From the NCBI RefSeq assembly GCF_022627325.1, contig NZ_JAETZZ010000008.1, positions 224,875 to 288,874 of the forward strand: a stretch of DNA of 64,000 nt. Reading direction: 5' to 3'. A program made the position numbers and the translations under genes. The notes beneath the pieces are model-generated. The model did not search any database, had not been told where the DNA came from, and was given only the letters and a program-made list of their open reading frames with translations. Positions 9,407 through 17,955 of this stretch are shown piece by piece. Each line of letters starts with the position of its first letter. The stretch's first letter is position 1. Origin of the DNA: Pseudomonas putida (GTDB lineage: Bacteria; Pseudomonadota; Gammaproteobacteria; Pseudomonadales; Pseudomonadaceae).

Positions 9407-10651
9407 ATGAATCTGGAAAGTATCAGCCAATCCATTGCCATCGTTCATCCGATTACACTTTCCCATGGCCGTAATGCCGAAGTCTGGGATACCGACGGCA
9501 AACGTTACATCGACTTCGTCGGCGGCATTGGCGTGCTCAACCTGGGCCACTGCAACCCGGCCGTGGTCGCGGCCATCCAGGCCCAGGCCACGCGCCTGAC
9601 CCACTCTGCCTTCAACGCGGCCCCTCACGGCCCTTACCTGGAGCTCATGGAGCGCCTGCGCGCGTTCGTGCCGGTCAGCTACCCGCTGGCCGGCATGTTG
9701 ACCAACAGCGGCGCAGAAGCAGCAGAAAACGCCCTCAAGGTCGCCCGCGGTGCCACCGGCAAGCGCGCCATCATCGCCTTCGATGGCGGCTTTCATGGCC
9801 GCACACTGGCCACCCTGAACCTCAACGGCAAGGTCGCGCCCTACAAACAAAGGGTCGGTGAACTGCCGGGGCCGGTCTACCACCTGCCCTACCCCAGCGC
9901 CGACACCGGAGTCACCTGCGAGCAGGCGCTCCAGGCCATGGACCGCCTGTTCAGCGTCGAGCTTGCGGTCGAGGACGTGGCGGCGTTCATCCTGGAGCCG
10001 GTGCAAGGCGAAGGCGGCTTCCTCGCCCTGGACCCGGCCTTTGCCCAGGCGCTGCGCCGGTTCTGCGACGAGCGCGGGATCCTGATCATCATCGACGAGA
10101 TCCAGTCGGGTTTCGGCCGCACCGGGCAGCGCTTCGCCTTCCCGCGGCTGGGCATCGAGCCGGATTTGCTGCTGTTGGCCAAGAGTATTGCCGGTGGCCT
10201 GCCGCTGGGGGCGGTGGTCGGGCGCCAGGCGTTGATGGCTGCGCTGCCCAAGGGCGGCCTCGGCGGGACCTATTCGGGCAATCCGATTGCCTGTGCGGCG
10301 GCGCTGGCAAGCCTGGCGCAGATGACGGATGAGAACATTGCCACATGGGGCGAGCGCCAGGAGCAGGCCATCGTCAGCCACGTAGAACGCTGGCAGCAAC
10401 GCTTCCCGTTCATCGGGCGCCTGACAGGCGTCGGTGCGATGCGCGGGATCGAGTTCGTCAATGCCGACGGCAGCCCTGCCCCCGCTCAGCTGGCCAAGGT
10501 CATGGACGCGGCGAGGGCCAAAGGCCTGTTGCTGATGCCCAGCGGCAAGGCGCGCCACATCATTCGCCTGCTGGCCCCCCTGACCATCGAAGCCGAGGTG
10601 CTCGAAGAAGGGTTGAACATCTTCGAGCAGTGCCTGGCGGAGTTGAACTGA
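9407..10651 (+). CDS. Class III aminotransferase (4-aminobutyrate type)
   Basis: A 414 aa PLP-dependent omega-aminotransferase. Landmarks from ATG 9407 are LTNSGAEAAENALKVAR (99-115, PLP phosphate contacts), DGGFHGRT (126-133), EPVQGEGG (197-204), IIIDEIQSGFGRTG (D230 binds the pyridine nitrogen) and LLLAKSIAGGLPLG with Schiff-base K259. The family includes GabT (GABA to succinate semialdehyde), DavT and others. The neighbouring permease favours GABA or a similar substrate, but this could be a paralogue of the gabDT copy. GTG at 9401 is an alternative start two codons earlier. Confidence 0.9.
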   Translation: MNLESISQSIAIVHPITLSHGRNAEVWDTDGKRYIDFVGGIGVLNLGHCNPAVVAAIQAQATRLTHSAFNAAPHGPYLELMERLRAFVPVSYPLAGMLTNSGAEAAENALKVARGATGKRAIIAFDGGFHGRTLATLNLNGKVAPYKQRVGELPGPVYHLPYPSADTGVTCEQALQAMDRLFSVELAVEDVAAFILEPVQGEGGFLALDPAFAQALRRFCDERGILIIIDEIQSGFGRTGQRFAFPRLGIEPDLLLLAKSIAGGLPLGAVVGRQALMAALPKGGLGGTYSGNPIACAAALASLAQMTDENIATWGERQEQAIVSHVERWQQRFPFIGRLTGVGAMRGIEFVNADGSPAPAQLAKVMDAARAKGLLLMPSGKARHIIRLLAPLTIEAEVLEEGLNIFEQCLAELN

Positions 10652-10654
10652 GGC

Positions 10655-10957
10655 TTACAGGCCCAGCTCCTGCGGGGTCAGCATGTCGGACTCGAAAGCG
10701 ATCCAGCCGCCTTCGAGTTCGGCGTGGCCGTTGACGATCGGACCGTAGTAGGTGAGGCCGTTCTCAAGCGTCACGCAGATATGCGTGGCCGGTTTTTCCG
10801 GGGCCGCGAGCGTGCCGACGAAATGCACCTTCTTCAGGGTTTCGGTCACGGCTTCCAGGCCAACACGCATGCTGGGGTTTTCCGAGGCCTCGACATCGCC
10901 CCCACGGTCTTCGGCGCTGATGGTGACGGTGGCGGTGTACGGGAACTGGGTGCTCAA
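10655..10957 (-). CDS. Conserved hypothetical protein, 100 aa
   Basis: I do not recognise a named family. The protein is acidic, with no signal peptide or membrane segment, and has beta-rich stretches (YTATVTISAEDRGG, THICVTLENGLTYYG, GGWIAFESD). It is convergent with the aminotransferase, stops 4 bp apart, and no terminator is visible between them. The codon usage looks native. The plausible length and separate promoter region make it a likely real Pseudomonas gene. Confidence 0.7.
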   Translation of the reverse strand: MSTQFPYTATVTISAEDRGGDVEASENPSMRVGLEAVTETLKKVHFVGTLAAPEKPATHICVTLENGLTYYGPIVNGHAELEGGWIAFESDMLTPQELGL

Positions 10958-11096
10958 GCGGGGTTACCTCGGTATTGGATGCAGGCTTGCGGGCGCGTAG
11001 ATTACGGCAGCTGTACGCTGTTGTCTCTAATGGCCTCCCCCGGCTTGATCTGTTAGGGTGCGCGCCGATGCACGCCACACCACACGAGGACACCGA

Positions 11097-11522
11097 GTGA
11101 GCGCCGAAGAACCCCTGATCGCCGACCTGTTCGAGGTCGACAAACGCCTGACCCTCAAGCCCGTCGTGGACTTCAACAGCTACCTGCGCAACGCGTTTGG
11201 CGAAGGCCCGTGCCGCTGCCACCGCTGCAGCGAAGGTGGCGACGAAAGCACCTATACCCACGCCCACAGTTTCCTGTTCGAGGGCGGCCAGTGGCACCGA
11301 CGTTTCGCCAGCACCGCCGGCAGCGACGTCGCGCAGGTACTGAAAAAAGCCTGGCTGTCGTACACCAAGGCTGACCTGCCCTTGGTCGGGGCCCTAGACC
11401 TTGCCACTCTCAAGACCTTTACCGAAGCGGCGTTGCATGAGCGCCTGCTGGCCCTGCTGCCCGCCAGCGGCCTTGCCCGCGAAGTGGACGGCCAGTGGCT
11501 GCTGCAAGCCCAGGCCGACTGA
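11097..11522 (+). CDS. Conserved hypothetical protein with Cys/His cluster
   Basis: A 141 aa protein of unknown function. I chose GTG at 11097 because AGGA lies just upstream (CGAGGACACC-GTG); the frame is open to 11058 but without a ribosome-binding site. Residues near 37-55 read CRCHRCSEGGDESTYTHAH, so CxCHxxC followed by HxH could bind a metal; this is inference. No membrane segment. It lies 73 bp before fusA2 on the same strand, with a perfect inverted repeat in the gap. Confidence 0.7.
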   Translation: MSAEEPLIADLFEVDKRLTLKPVVDFNSYLRNAFGEGPCRCHRCSEGGDESTYTHAHSFLFEGGQWHRRFASTAGSDVAQVLKKAWLSYTKADLPLVGALDLATLKTFTEAALHERLLALLPASGLAREVDGQWLLQAQAD

Positions 11523-11540
11523 CGGCCCGGCGGTAAAGCA

Positions 11541-11573
11541 GGATTCTCCCGCTCTGCTACCTTGGGAGAATCC
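11541..11573 (+). promoter_or_regulatory. Perfect 10-bp inverted repeat before fusA2
   Basis: GGATTCTCCC and GGGAGAATCC are exact reverse complements separated by 13 nt, ending 22 bp before the fusA2 ATG. There is no T-run, so it is not an ordinary terminator. It could be an operator or a hairpin in the 5' leader close to the ribosome-binding site. Confidence 0.5.
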
Positions 11574-11595
11574 GCTCATCCGCAGGTAGTCCGTC

Positions 11596-13707
11596 ATGGC
11601 CCGTACAACGCCCATCGAGCTGTACCGCAACATTGGTATCGTCGCCCACGTGGATGCCGGCAAGACCACGACCACCGAGCGCATCCTGTTCTACACCGGG
11701 GTCAACCACAAGATGGGCGAGGTGCATGATGGTGCCGCGACCATGGACTGGATGGCCCAGGAGCAGGAGCGCGGCATCACCATCACTTCGGCGGCGACCA
11801 CGGCCTTCTGGCAGGGCTCGACCAAGCAGTTCGCCGACAAGTACCGTTTCAACATCATCGACACCCCCGGCCACGTCGACTTCACCATCGAGGTGGAACG
11901 TTCGCTGCGCGTGCTCGATGGCGCCGTGGTGGTGTTCAGCGGTGCCGACGGGGTGGAGCCACAGTCCGAGACCGTGTGGCGGCAGGCCAACAAGTATCAC
12001 GTCCCGCGCCTGGCCTATATCAACAAGATGGACCGCCAGGGCGCGGACTTCCTGCGCGTGGTCAAACAGATCGACAAGCGCCTGGGGCACCACCCGGTAC
12101 CGATCCAGCTGGCCATCGGCAGCGAAGAAAACTTCATCGGTCAGATCGACCTGGTGAAGATGAAGGCGATCTACTGGAACGACGCCGACCATGGCACCAC
12201 CTACCGCGAAGAAGAAATCCCGGACGAACTCAAAGCATTGGCTGACGAATGGCGCGCGCACATGGTCGAGGCGGCGGCCGAGGCCAATGACGAGTTGACC
12301 ACGAAGTTTCTCGATGGCGAGGAACTGAGCATCGAGGAGATCAAGGCCGCCCTGCGCCAGCGCACCATTGCCAACGAAATCGTGCCGACCATCCTTGGCT
12401 CATCGTTCAAGAACAAAGGCGTGCCGCTGATGCTCGATGCGGTGATCGACTACCTGCCAGCGCCCTCCGAGATCCCGGCAATCAAGGGCACCGACCCGGA
12501 CGACGAAGATAAGCACCTGGAACGCCACGCCGACGACAAAGAACCGTTCTCGGCCCTGGCGTTCAAGATCGCCACCGACCCTTTCGTCGGTACGCTCACG
12601 TTCGCCCGGGTGTACTCCGGCGTGCTCAGTTCCGGCAATGCAGTGCTCAATTCGGTCAAAGGCAAGAAAGAACGGATTGGCCGGATGGTGCAGATGCATG
12701 CCAACCAACGTGCTGAAATCAAGGACGTATGCGCCGGTGACATCGCGGCCTTGATCGGCATGAAGGACGTGACGACCGGCGACACGCTGTGCGACATGGA
12801 CAAACCTATCATCCTCGAGCGCATGGACTTCCCGGACCCGGTGATCTCCGTGGCCGTAGAACCCAAAACCAAAGCCGACCAGGAAAAAATGGGCATCGCC
12901 CTGGGCAAGCTGGCCCAGGAAGACCCCTCGTTCCGCGTGCGCACCGATGAGGAGACTGGCCAGACCATCATCTCCGGCATGGGCGAACTGCACCTGGATA
13001 TCATCGTCGACCGCATGCGGCGTGAGTTCAACGTCGAGGCCAATATCGGCAAGCCCCAGGTGGCCTACCGCGAGAAGATCCGCAACACCTGCGAGATCGA
13101 GGGCCGCTTCGTTCGCCAGTCCGGCGGGCGCGGCCAGTATGGGCACTGCTGGATCCGCTTTGCGCCAGGTGATGAAGGTAAGGAAGGCCTGGAGTTCATC
13201 AACGAAATCGTTGGCGGTGTGATACCGCGCGAGTACATCCCGGCGATTCAGAAAGGCATCGAGGAGCAGATGAAGAACGGCGTGCTTGCCGGCTACCCAC
13301 TGATCAACCTCAAGGCTGCGGTATACGACGGCTCGTATCACGACGTCGATTCCAACGAGATGGCCTACAAGATCGCCGCCTCCATGGCCACCAAGCAACT
13401 GTCGCAAAAAGGTGGGGCGGTGTTGCTGGAGCCGGTGATGAAGGTCGAGGTGGTCACGCCCGAAGAATACCAGGGCGACATCATGGGTGACCTTAGCCGG
13501 CGCCGGGGCATGATCCAGGATGGCGACGAGACGCCCGCCGGCAAGGTGATCCGTGCCGAGGTGCCACTGGGAGAAATGTTCGGCTACGCCACCTCGATGC
13601 GCTCGATGACTCAGGGGCGCGCCAGCTACACGATGGAGTTCACCCGTTATGCCGAGGCGCCGGCGAGCATTGCAGACGGGATTGTGAAGAAGAATCGCGG
13701 GGAGTGA
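11596..13707 (+). CDS. fusA2: Elongation factor G, second copy type
   Basis: A 703 aa translational GTPase. The G1 loop AHVDAGKT (about 17-24), the G2 region [12 protein letters not shown]3 DTPGH and G4 NKMD are intact, followed by EF-G domains II-V (for example [10 protein letters not shown] and [26 protein letters not shown]). The canonical fusA normally sits in the str operon with rpsL and tuf; none of these is here, so this is the separately located paralogue known in pseudomonads (often called fusA2 or fusB). Whether it serves translocation or ribosome recycling cannot be judged from sequence. Confidence 0.92.
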   Translation: MARTTPIELYRNIGIVAHVDAGKTTTTERILFYTGVNHKMGEVHDGAATMDWMAQEQERGITITSAATTAFWQGSTKQFADKYRFNIIDTPGHVDFTIEVERSLRVLDGAVVVFSGADGVEPQSETVWRQANKYHVPRLAYINKMDRQGADFLRVVKQIDKRLGHHPVPIQLAIGSEENFIGQIDLVKMKAIYWNDADHGTTYREEEIPDELKALADEWRAHMVEAAAEANDELTTKFLDGEELSIEEIKAALRQRTIANEIVPTILGSSFKNKGVPLMLDAVIDYLPAPSEIPAIKGTDPDDEDKHLERHADDKEPFSALAFKIATDPFVGTLTFARVYSGVLSSGNAVLNSVKGKKERIGRMVQMHANQRAEIKDVCAGDIAALIGMKDVTTGDTLCDMDKPIILERMDFPDPVISVAVEPKTKADQEKMGIALGKLAQEDPSFRVRTDEETGQTIISGMGELHLDIIVDRMRREFNVEANIGKPQVAYREKIRNTCEIEGRFVRQSGGRGQYGHCWIRFAPGDEGKEGLEFINEIVGGVIPREYIPAIQKGIEEQMKNGVLAGYPLINLKAAVYDGSYHDVDSNEMAYKIAASMATKQLSQKGGAVLLEPVMKVEVVTPEEYQGDIMGDLSRRRGMIQDGDETPAGKVIRAEVPLGEMFGYATSMRSMTQGRASYTMEFTRYAEAPASIADGIVKKNRGE

Positions 13708-13727
13708 ACCGCGCGAGGGCTGCGCCC

Positions 13728-13860
13728 TCGATCGCCGGCAAGCCGGCTCCCACCTCGCCCGCGCAGCGCTTCAGGGCTGCGCTTTACCTGTGGAAGCAAC
13801 CGGCTTGCCCGATTTCTAAAAATTGGCGCAATCCAAGTGGGAGCCGGCTTGCCGGCGATA
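13728..13860. repeat. Inverted pair of REP elements
   Basis: ATCGCCGGCAAGCCGGCTCCCAC near 13731 is mirrored by GTGGGAGCCGGCTTGCCGGCGAT at 13837-13859, with a degenerate ACCGGCTTGCCCG at about 13799-13811. The unit matches P. putida-type REP sequences. The pair lies between the fusA2 and sulP-family gene ends, a usual extragenic site. Confidence 0.85.
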
Positions 13861-13885
13861 GGGCCGGCACTGCCCCATCAAGAAC

Positions 13886-15328
13886 TCAGTGGTGTTCGCC
13901 AGCCCGCTTCAACAGCTTCTTGCAACGCTCGGACAGATGCACCACCCGCAGCTGCTTGCCCGCCTTGGCATAGCGCTCGCGCAAGGTCTTCAATGCGGCA
14001 ATTGCCGAGTAATCGACAAAGCTCACATGCTGGCAATCCAGGGTAACCTTGGCCGGGTCACCCGCCGGGTCGAACTGGTTGAGAAACGGCGTGACCGAGG
14101 CGAAGAACAGCGTGCCATGCACCTGGTAATGCTTGATCCCCTCGGCATCTTCATGGCTGTCGGCATACAGCTCCCGAGCATGCTGCCAGGCAAAATTCAC
14201 CGCTGCGATGACGATACCGAACAATACGGCCGTGGCCAGGTCGGTGAACACCGTGACCACCGTCACAGCGATGATCGCCAGCACATCACTGACCGGCACT
14301 TTGTGCAGCACGCGCAAGGACGCCCAGGCGAAGGTCTGCTGGGCGACCACGAACATCACCCCGACCAGCGCCGCCAACGGAATACGCTCGATCAGCGGCG
14401 ACAGGAACAGCACGAACAACAAGATCATCACCCCCGCCACCACGCCGGACAGCCGGCCGCGGCCATTGGAGCTCAGGTTGATCACCGTCTGGCCGATCAT
14501 CGCGCAGCCGCCCATGCCACCGCACAAGCCTGAAACCATGTTGGCCGCCCCCAGAGCCACGCACTCGCGGTCCGGATAGCCGCGGCTCTCGGTAATCTCG
14601 TCGGTGAGGTTCAGGGTCAGCAGGGTCTCCAGCAGGCCGACCATGGCCATCAGCACCGCGTATGGGGCAATGATCTTCAGCGTTTCCAGGTTCCAGGGCA
14701 CGTCCGGCAGGGCCAGCGCCGGCAGCCCACCCGCGATGTGCGCCATGTCTCCGAGGGTGCGGGTTGGCAGGTCAAGCAGGTACACCAACACGCCAACGCC
14801 GAGGATCGCCACCAGCGCTGGTGGCACGGCGCGGGTCAGCTTGGGCAGCACGTACACCACCAGCATGGTCAGCGCCACCAGGCCGATCATCAGCCACAGC
14901 GGCGTGCCGCTGAGCCACTGCTCACCCGCCTTGAAGTGCTCCAGCTGGGCCAGGGCGATGACGATCGCCAGGCCGTTGACGAAGCCAAGCATCACCGGAT
15001 ACGGCACCAGGCGCACCAGCTTACCCAGGCGCAGCAGGCCGAACAGGACCATCACCACTCCGCCCAACAGCACGGTGGCCAGCAGGTACTGCGCACCGTG
15101 CTGCACCACCAGGGCGACGATGACCACCGCCATCGAGCCGGCAGCACCGGAGATCATGCCCGGCCGGCCACCGAACAGCGCAGTCAGGGTGCAGATGATG
15201 AAGGCGCCGTACAGGCCCATCAGCGGGTTGAGGTGCGCCACCAGGGCGAAGGCGATGCACTCGGGCACCAGGGCGAATGAAGTGGTCAGGCCGGCGAGCA
15301 GGTCGGCGCGAAGTCGGGCGGGTTTCAT
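13886..15328 (-). CDS. SulP-family anion transporter with STAS domain
   Basis: A 480 aa inner-membrane transporter. The first about 390 residues form 10-12 hydrophobic segments typical of SLC26/SulP carriers (PECIAFALVAHLNPLMGLYGAF near the N-terminus, then GGMGGCAMIGQTVINLSSNGRGRLSG). The C-terminal STAS domain contains TLDCQHVSFVDYSAIAAL. Family members carry sulfate, bicarbonate, dicarboxylates or other anions; the substrate is not evident. I chose ATG at 15328 (MKPARLRADLLAGLTTS) because the upstream extension of the open frame lacks family features. No carbonic anhydrase or cys gene adjoins it. Confidence 0.88.
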   Translation of the reverse strand: MKPARLRADLLAGLTTSFALVPECIAFALVAHLNPLMGLYGAFIICTLTALFGGRPGMISGAAGSMAVVIVALVVQHGAQYLLATVLLGGVVMVLFGLLRLGKLVRLVPYPVMLGFVNGLAIVIALAQLEHFKAGEQWLSGTPLWLMIGLVALTMLVVYVLPKLTRAVPPALVAILGVGVLVYLLDLPTRTLGDMAHIAGGLPALALPDVPWNLETLKIIAPYAVLMAMVGLLETLLTLNLTDEITESRGYPDRECVALGAANMVSGLCGGMGGCAMIGQTVINLSSNGRGRLSGVVAGVMILLFVLFLSPLIERIPLAALVGVMFVVAQQTFAWASLRVLHKVPVSDVLAIIAVTVVTVFTDLATAVLFGIVIAAVNFAWQHARELYADSHEDAEGIKHYQVHGTLFFASVTPFLNQFDPAGDPAKVTLDCQHVSFVDYSAIAALKTLRERYAKAGKQLRVVHLSERCKKLLKRAGEHH

Positions 15329-15432
15329 GAGTATCCTGTGATGCTGGGCCAGGCGGCCGATACTGGAAAAACAAACGAAGGGCGGGATGTTACGGAATTT
15401 GTCTGGCTGAGACCACCGCAAGCAGGCCAGCC

Positions 15433-16587
15433 CTAGCCGCGCGCCAGCCACTCGGCCATTGCCACATCTTCCAGCGCGTACTCGCCACGATTGGCCTTCC
15501 ACACCAGCTCCTTTTCCCGCAAGGCATCCAGGGCTTTCTGCACATTGGGTGTGGTGGCATTGGCTTGAGCAGCGGCCTGTTCCAGCTTTCGATTGACGTC
15601 GATGAAGGTCTGCTCGGTGAAAGGCGAGAACGGCTGCCGGGCCAGCGTGCGCTCGGCCATCACCGCCAGCACCGCCTGTTGCAAGGCAGACAGCTCGTTC
15701 CAGGCACTTTCGTAGTCGCTCCACACCCCGGCCTGATGGTTCAACGCGCCGGTGCGCAGCAGCTCGCCAAGGTTACCTGCTTCGCCCAGCCCGATACTCA
15801 CCTCGGTCAGCAACTTACCGAGCATCTCCGGGCGCCGGCCCACACGTTCGAAGGCATACTCCAGGTCCTCGGCCTTGAACTGGTTGCTGGCCGCCAGACG
15901 GCCATTCCAGACAGCGGTCACGAAGTCGACGAAGTCCCGCCCCAACAGCGGAAACGCTGTGATGCTGGCACCATAGAATGGCTGCTTGCTCTTGAGCACC
16001 AGATTGGCCAGCTTGTCCCGGCTGGAGCCGGTAAACACCAGGCGCAGCCCATCCGGGCGGTCACCCCGGTTGAGGTGGTCGCGCGCCGCCTTGAGGGCGA
16101 ACATGGCGTTCAGCCCACCCTCGCTGTTGAGGGCATGCTGCGCCTCGTCCACTACCAGCACCACCATTTGCCCACACACCTGATGCAAGACCGCAAGCGC
16201 CTGGGCCAGTGTGGTACCGGCGGGCAGTTGCGGCCGGGTGAAATCCCAGCTGAGCGTGCGCAGCAGGTTGATCTTGTCGATACCCGCCTTCTTCGCGGTT
16301 TTAGCCAGGGTGCTTTCAAAACGCGCCAGAGCGCTGCCGATGGCACCACTGATCAACTCGGCAGGGTCGGCATCACGGTCAGACCACAGGTCGACATACA
16401 CCGGCAGCCAGCCACGTTCCAGGCAGGCTGGAATGAAGTCGTTGTTCAGGAATGTACTCTTGCCCGTGCGCCGTGGCGCTGCGAGGAACATCCCCGAGCT
16501 GTAGTCGACGAACGACTCGCCAGCCAGGTCCCTTACCAGGGCTTTAGCCAGCTGTTCGCGGCGGAAGATCGGGCGGGCAAGGCTCAT
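15433..16587 (-). CDS. AAA/ORC-type ATPase
   Basis: A 384 aa P-loop ATPase. Walker A is APRRTGKS (37-44), Walker B is VVLVVDEAQH with D147 and E148, and TGSSR at 186-190 suits sensor 1. The C-terminal third looks like a winged-helix region (SALQQAVLAVMAERTLA, then a helical tail ending LEDVAMAEWLARG). This layout is shared by archaeal-type and Orc1/Cdc6-like stand-alone ATPases whose role in bacteria is largely unknown. It lies 104 bp upstream of the SulP gene on the same strand. A strong dyad overlaps its promoter, so self-regulation is possible. Confidence 0.75.
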   Translation of the reverse strand: MSLARPIFRREQLAKALVRDLAGESFVDYSSGMFLAAPRRTGKSTFLNNDFIPACLERGWLPVYVDLWSDRDADPAELISGAIGSALARFESTLAKTAKKAGIDKINLLRTLSWDFTRPQLPAGTTLAQALAVLHQVCGQMVVLVVDEAQHALNSEGGLNAMFALKAARDHLNRGDRPDGLRLVFTGSSRDKLANLVLKSKQPFYGASITAFPLLGRDFVDFVTAVWNGRLAASNQFKAEDLEYAFERVGRRPEMLGKLLTEVSIGLGEAGNLGELLRTGALNHQAGVWSDYESAWNELSALQQAVLAVMAERTLARQPFSPFTEQTFIDVNRKLEQAAAQANATTPNVQKALDALREKELVWKANRGEYALEDVAMAEWLARG

Positions 16588-16592
16588 GGCAC

Positions 16593-16648
16593 TATCCTGA
16601 ATTATCCAGACGACTATAATTTATGGTTTATAGAATAAATTCAGGATA
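16593..16648. promoter_or_regulatory. Nested dyad in ATPase/secretin-like divergent promoter
   Basis: TATCCTGAATTAT (16593-16605) and ATAAATTCAGGATA (16635-16648) are inverted copies with one gap. Inside them CTATAA (16614-16619) mirrors TTATAG (16628-16633). A perfect TATAAT on the plus strand (16615-16620) and TATAGT on the minus strand lie between the arms. The arrangement suggests an operator flanking two divergent promoters. The segment is AT-rich compared with its surroundings. Confidence 0.55.
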
Positions 16649-16722
16649 AAAGACAGCGTGTGATGCACGACAGGCACGAGTCGCGCAATTTTGCCATCAT
16701 GTTGATTCCACCTGCGGAGATC

Positions 16723-17463
16723 ATGGACATGGCGCTACGCCCCCTTTTAACTTCCCTGCTGCTGGCCGCCAGCCTGGCCGCCCACGCCGCCACCGAAGTG
16801 CTGCCGCTGCAGTACCGCAGCAGCGCCGAGCTGCTGCCCGCCGCCCAGTCGTTCATCGGCAAGGACGGTAGCGTCAGCGCCTTCGAGAACAAGTTGATCG
16901 TCAATGCCAGCCCCGAACGCATCGACGACCTGCGCACCCTGCTGCAACAGCTGGACACCGCGCCCAAGCGCCTGATGATCAGCGTCGACAACAACGACAG
17001 CAACTACCAGGACAACCGTGGCAATGCACGCATCATCCATTACGGCACCAGCAACCGGGAGGGTGGCCTGCAGCAGGTCCAGGCCAGCGAAGGCCAACCC
17101 GCGCTGATCCAGGTCGGCCAGAGCATCCCGGTCACCAGCACCAGCACCGACGGCTACGGGCGCATCCAGAGCACTACCGAATACCGCAATGTCACCCAGG
17201 GTTTCTACGTGACCCCAAGCCTGACCGGGGAAACGGTTCGTCTGCAAATAAGCACCAATAATGACCGCATCAGCCATGAACGTGCTGATGTAGTGAAAGT
17301 GCAAAGTACCGACACGACGGTGACCGGCAAGCTCGGCGAGTGGATTACCCTGGCAGGATTCAACCAGCAGAGCCAGGCCGAGCTCAATGCGTCAAGCCGC
17401 ACATACAGCACCCAACGGGGTGAAAACATGACTTTACGTGTCAAAGTCGACCTTCTCGACTGA
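16723..17463 (+). CDS. Secretin-domain-like exported protein, orphan
   Basis: A 246 aa protein with a signal peptide (MDMALRPLLTSLLLAASLAAHA, cleavage likely after AHA). Residues about 25-85 resemble a secretin N1-type module (VLPLQYRSSAELLP, then ENKLIVNASPERIDDLRTLLQQLDT). The C-terminal part resembles a shortened secretin core (VGQSIPVTSTST, then GFYVTPSLTGETVRLQIS and GKLGEWITLAGFNQQ). Family secretins form outer-membrane channels, but this protein is far too short for a full one and no secretion or pilus gene adjoins it. GGAG precedes ATG 16723; ATG 16729 is an alternative. I infer a periplasmic or outer-membrane role only. Confidence 0.75.
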   Translation: MDMALRPLLTSLLLAASLAAHAATEVLPLQYRSSAELLPAAQSFIGKDGSVSAFENKLIVNASPERIDDLRTLLQQLDTAPKRLMISVDNNDSNYQDNRGNARIIHYGTSNREGGLQQVQASEGQPALIQVGQSIPVTSTSTDGYGRIQSTTEYRNVTQGFYVTPSLTGETVRLQISTNNDRISHERADVVKVQSTDTTVTGKLGEWITLAGFNQQSQAELNASSRTYSTQRGENMTLRVKVDLLD

Positions 17464-17955
17464 GCCCAGGCGAATCAAGGCCTCGACCAAAAGCCTTGAA
17501 ACTGACCGACAAGTCGCATTAGACCAAAGATGTAGTAAGCACAAAAAAGCACTACAAAACATTTGACAGCTTCTTTTTCCCAAGGGCATGATGGCCTCGC
17601 TCCCGCTAATCAGGGGCCCTGGCAAGGGCCTTCGAGGCGCCCTCCTCCCACCCTTGGAGGCACTCGTGTCTATACGGCCCACAAGGCGGTTCGACGGGAT
17701 TGCGACTGCAACGAAGAAGTTGTCCCGAGGGACGGAAGCGCATCACCGCAGTTCTGGCAATCGCGTAGCACCGCAGCAAGGCATCCACGAGCCGACCTGT
17801 CGGCGCATGCCCTCGCCCGGCCTGCAACCCCTTCCCCCTCCGAACCTTCCCGTTCGCCGCCGCACTCCCCCGGACAGGACAGCCGCCACGCCCCTGATTC
17901 GCTTCGTGAGCATCAGCACAATTACCCCAAGATCGATGCGACGAGGTTTATTTCC
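17464..17955 (+). promoter_or_regulatory. Long aceA upstream region, no gene seen
   Basis: 492 bp without a convincing gene. TTGACA at 17563-17568 and CATGAT at 17587-17592 (18-bp spacer) form a possible sigma70 promoter, which would give an aceA leader of about 355 nt. CCTCCTCCCACCCTTGGAGG near 17640 could fold into a small hairpin. The frame upstream of aceA is open from 17563, but its Arg/Pro/Ser-rich translation ([16 protein letters not shown]) does not resemble isocitrate lyase. Confidence 0.35.

Noticed and set aside
17563..17955. N-terminal extension of isocitrate lyase
   Set aside because: The open frame upstream has Arg/Pro/Ser-rich low-quality translation, and the normal family start is at 17956.
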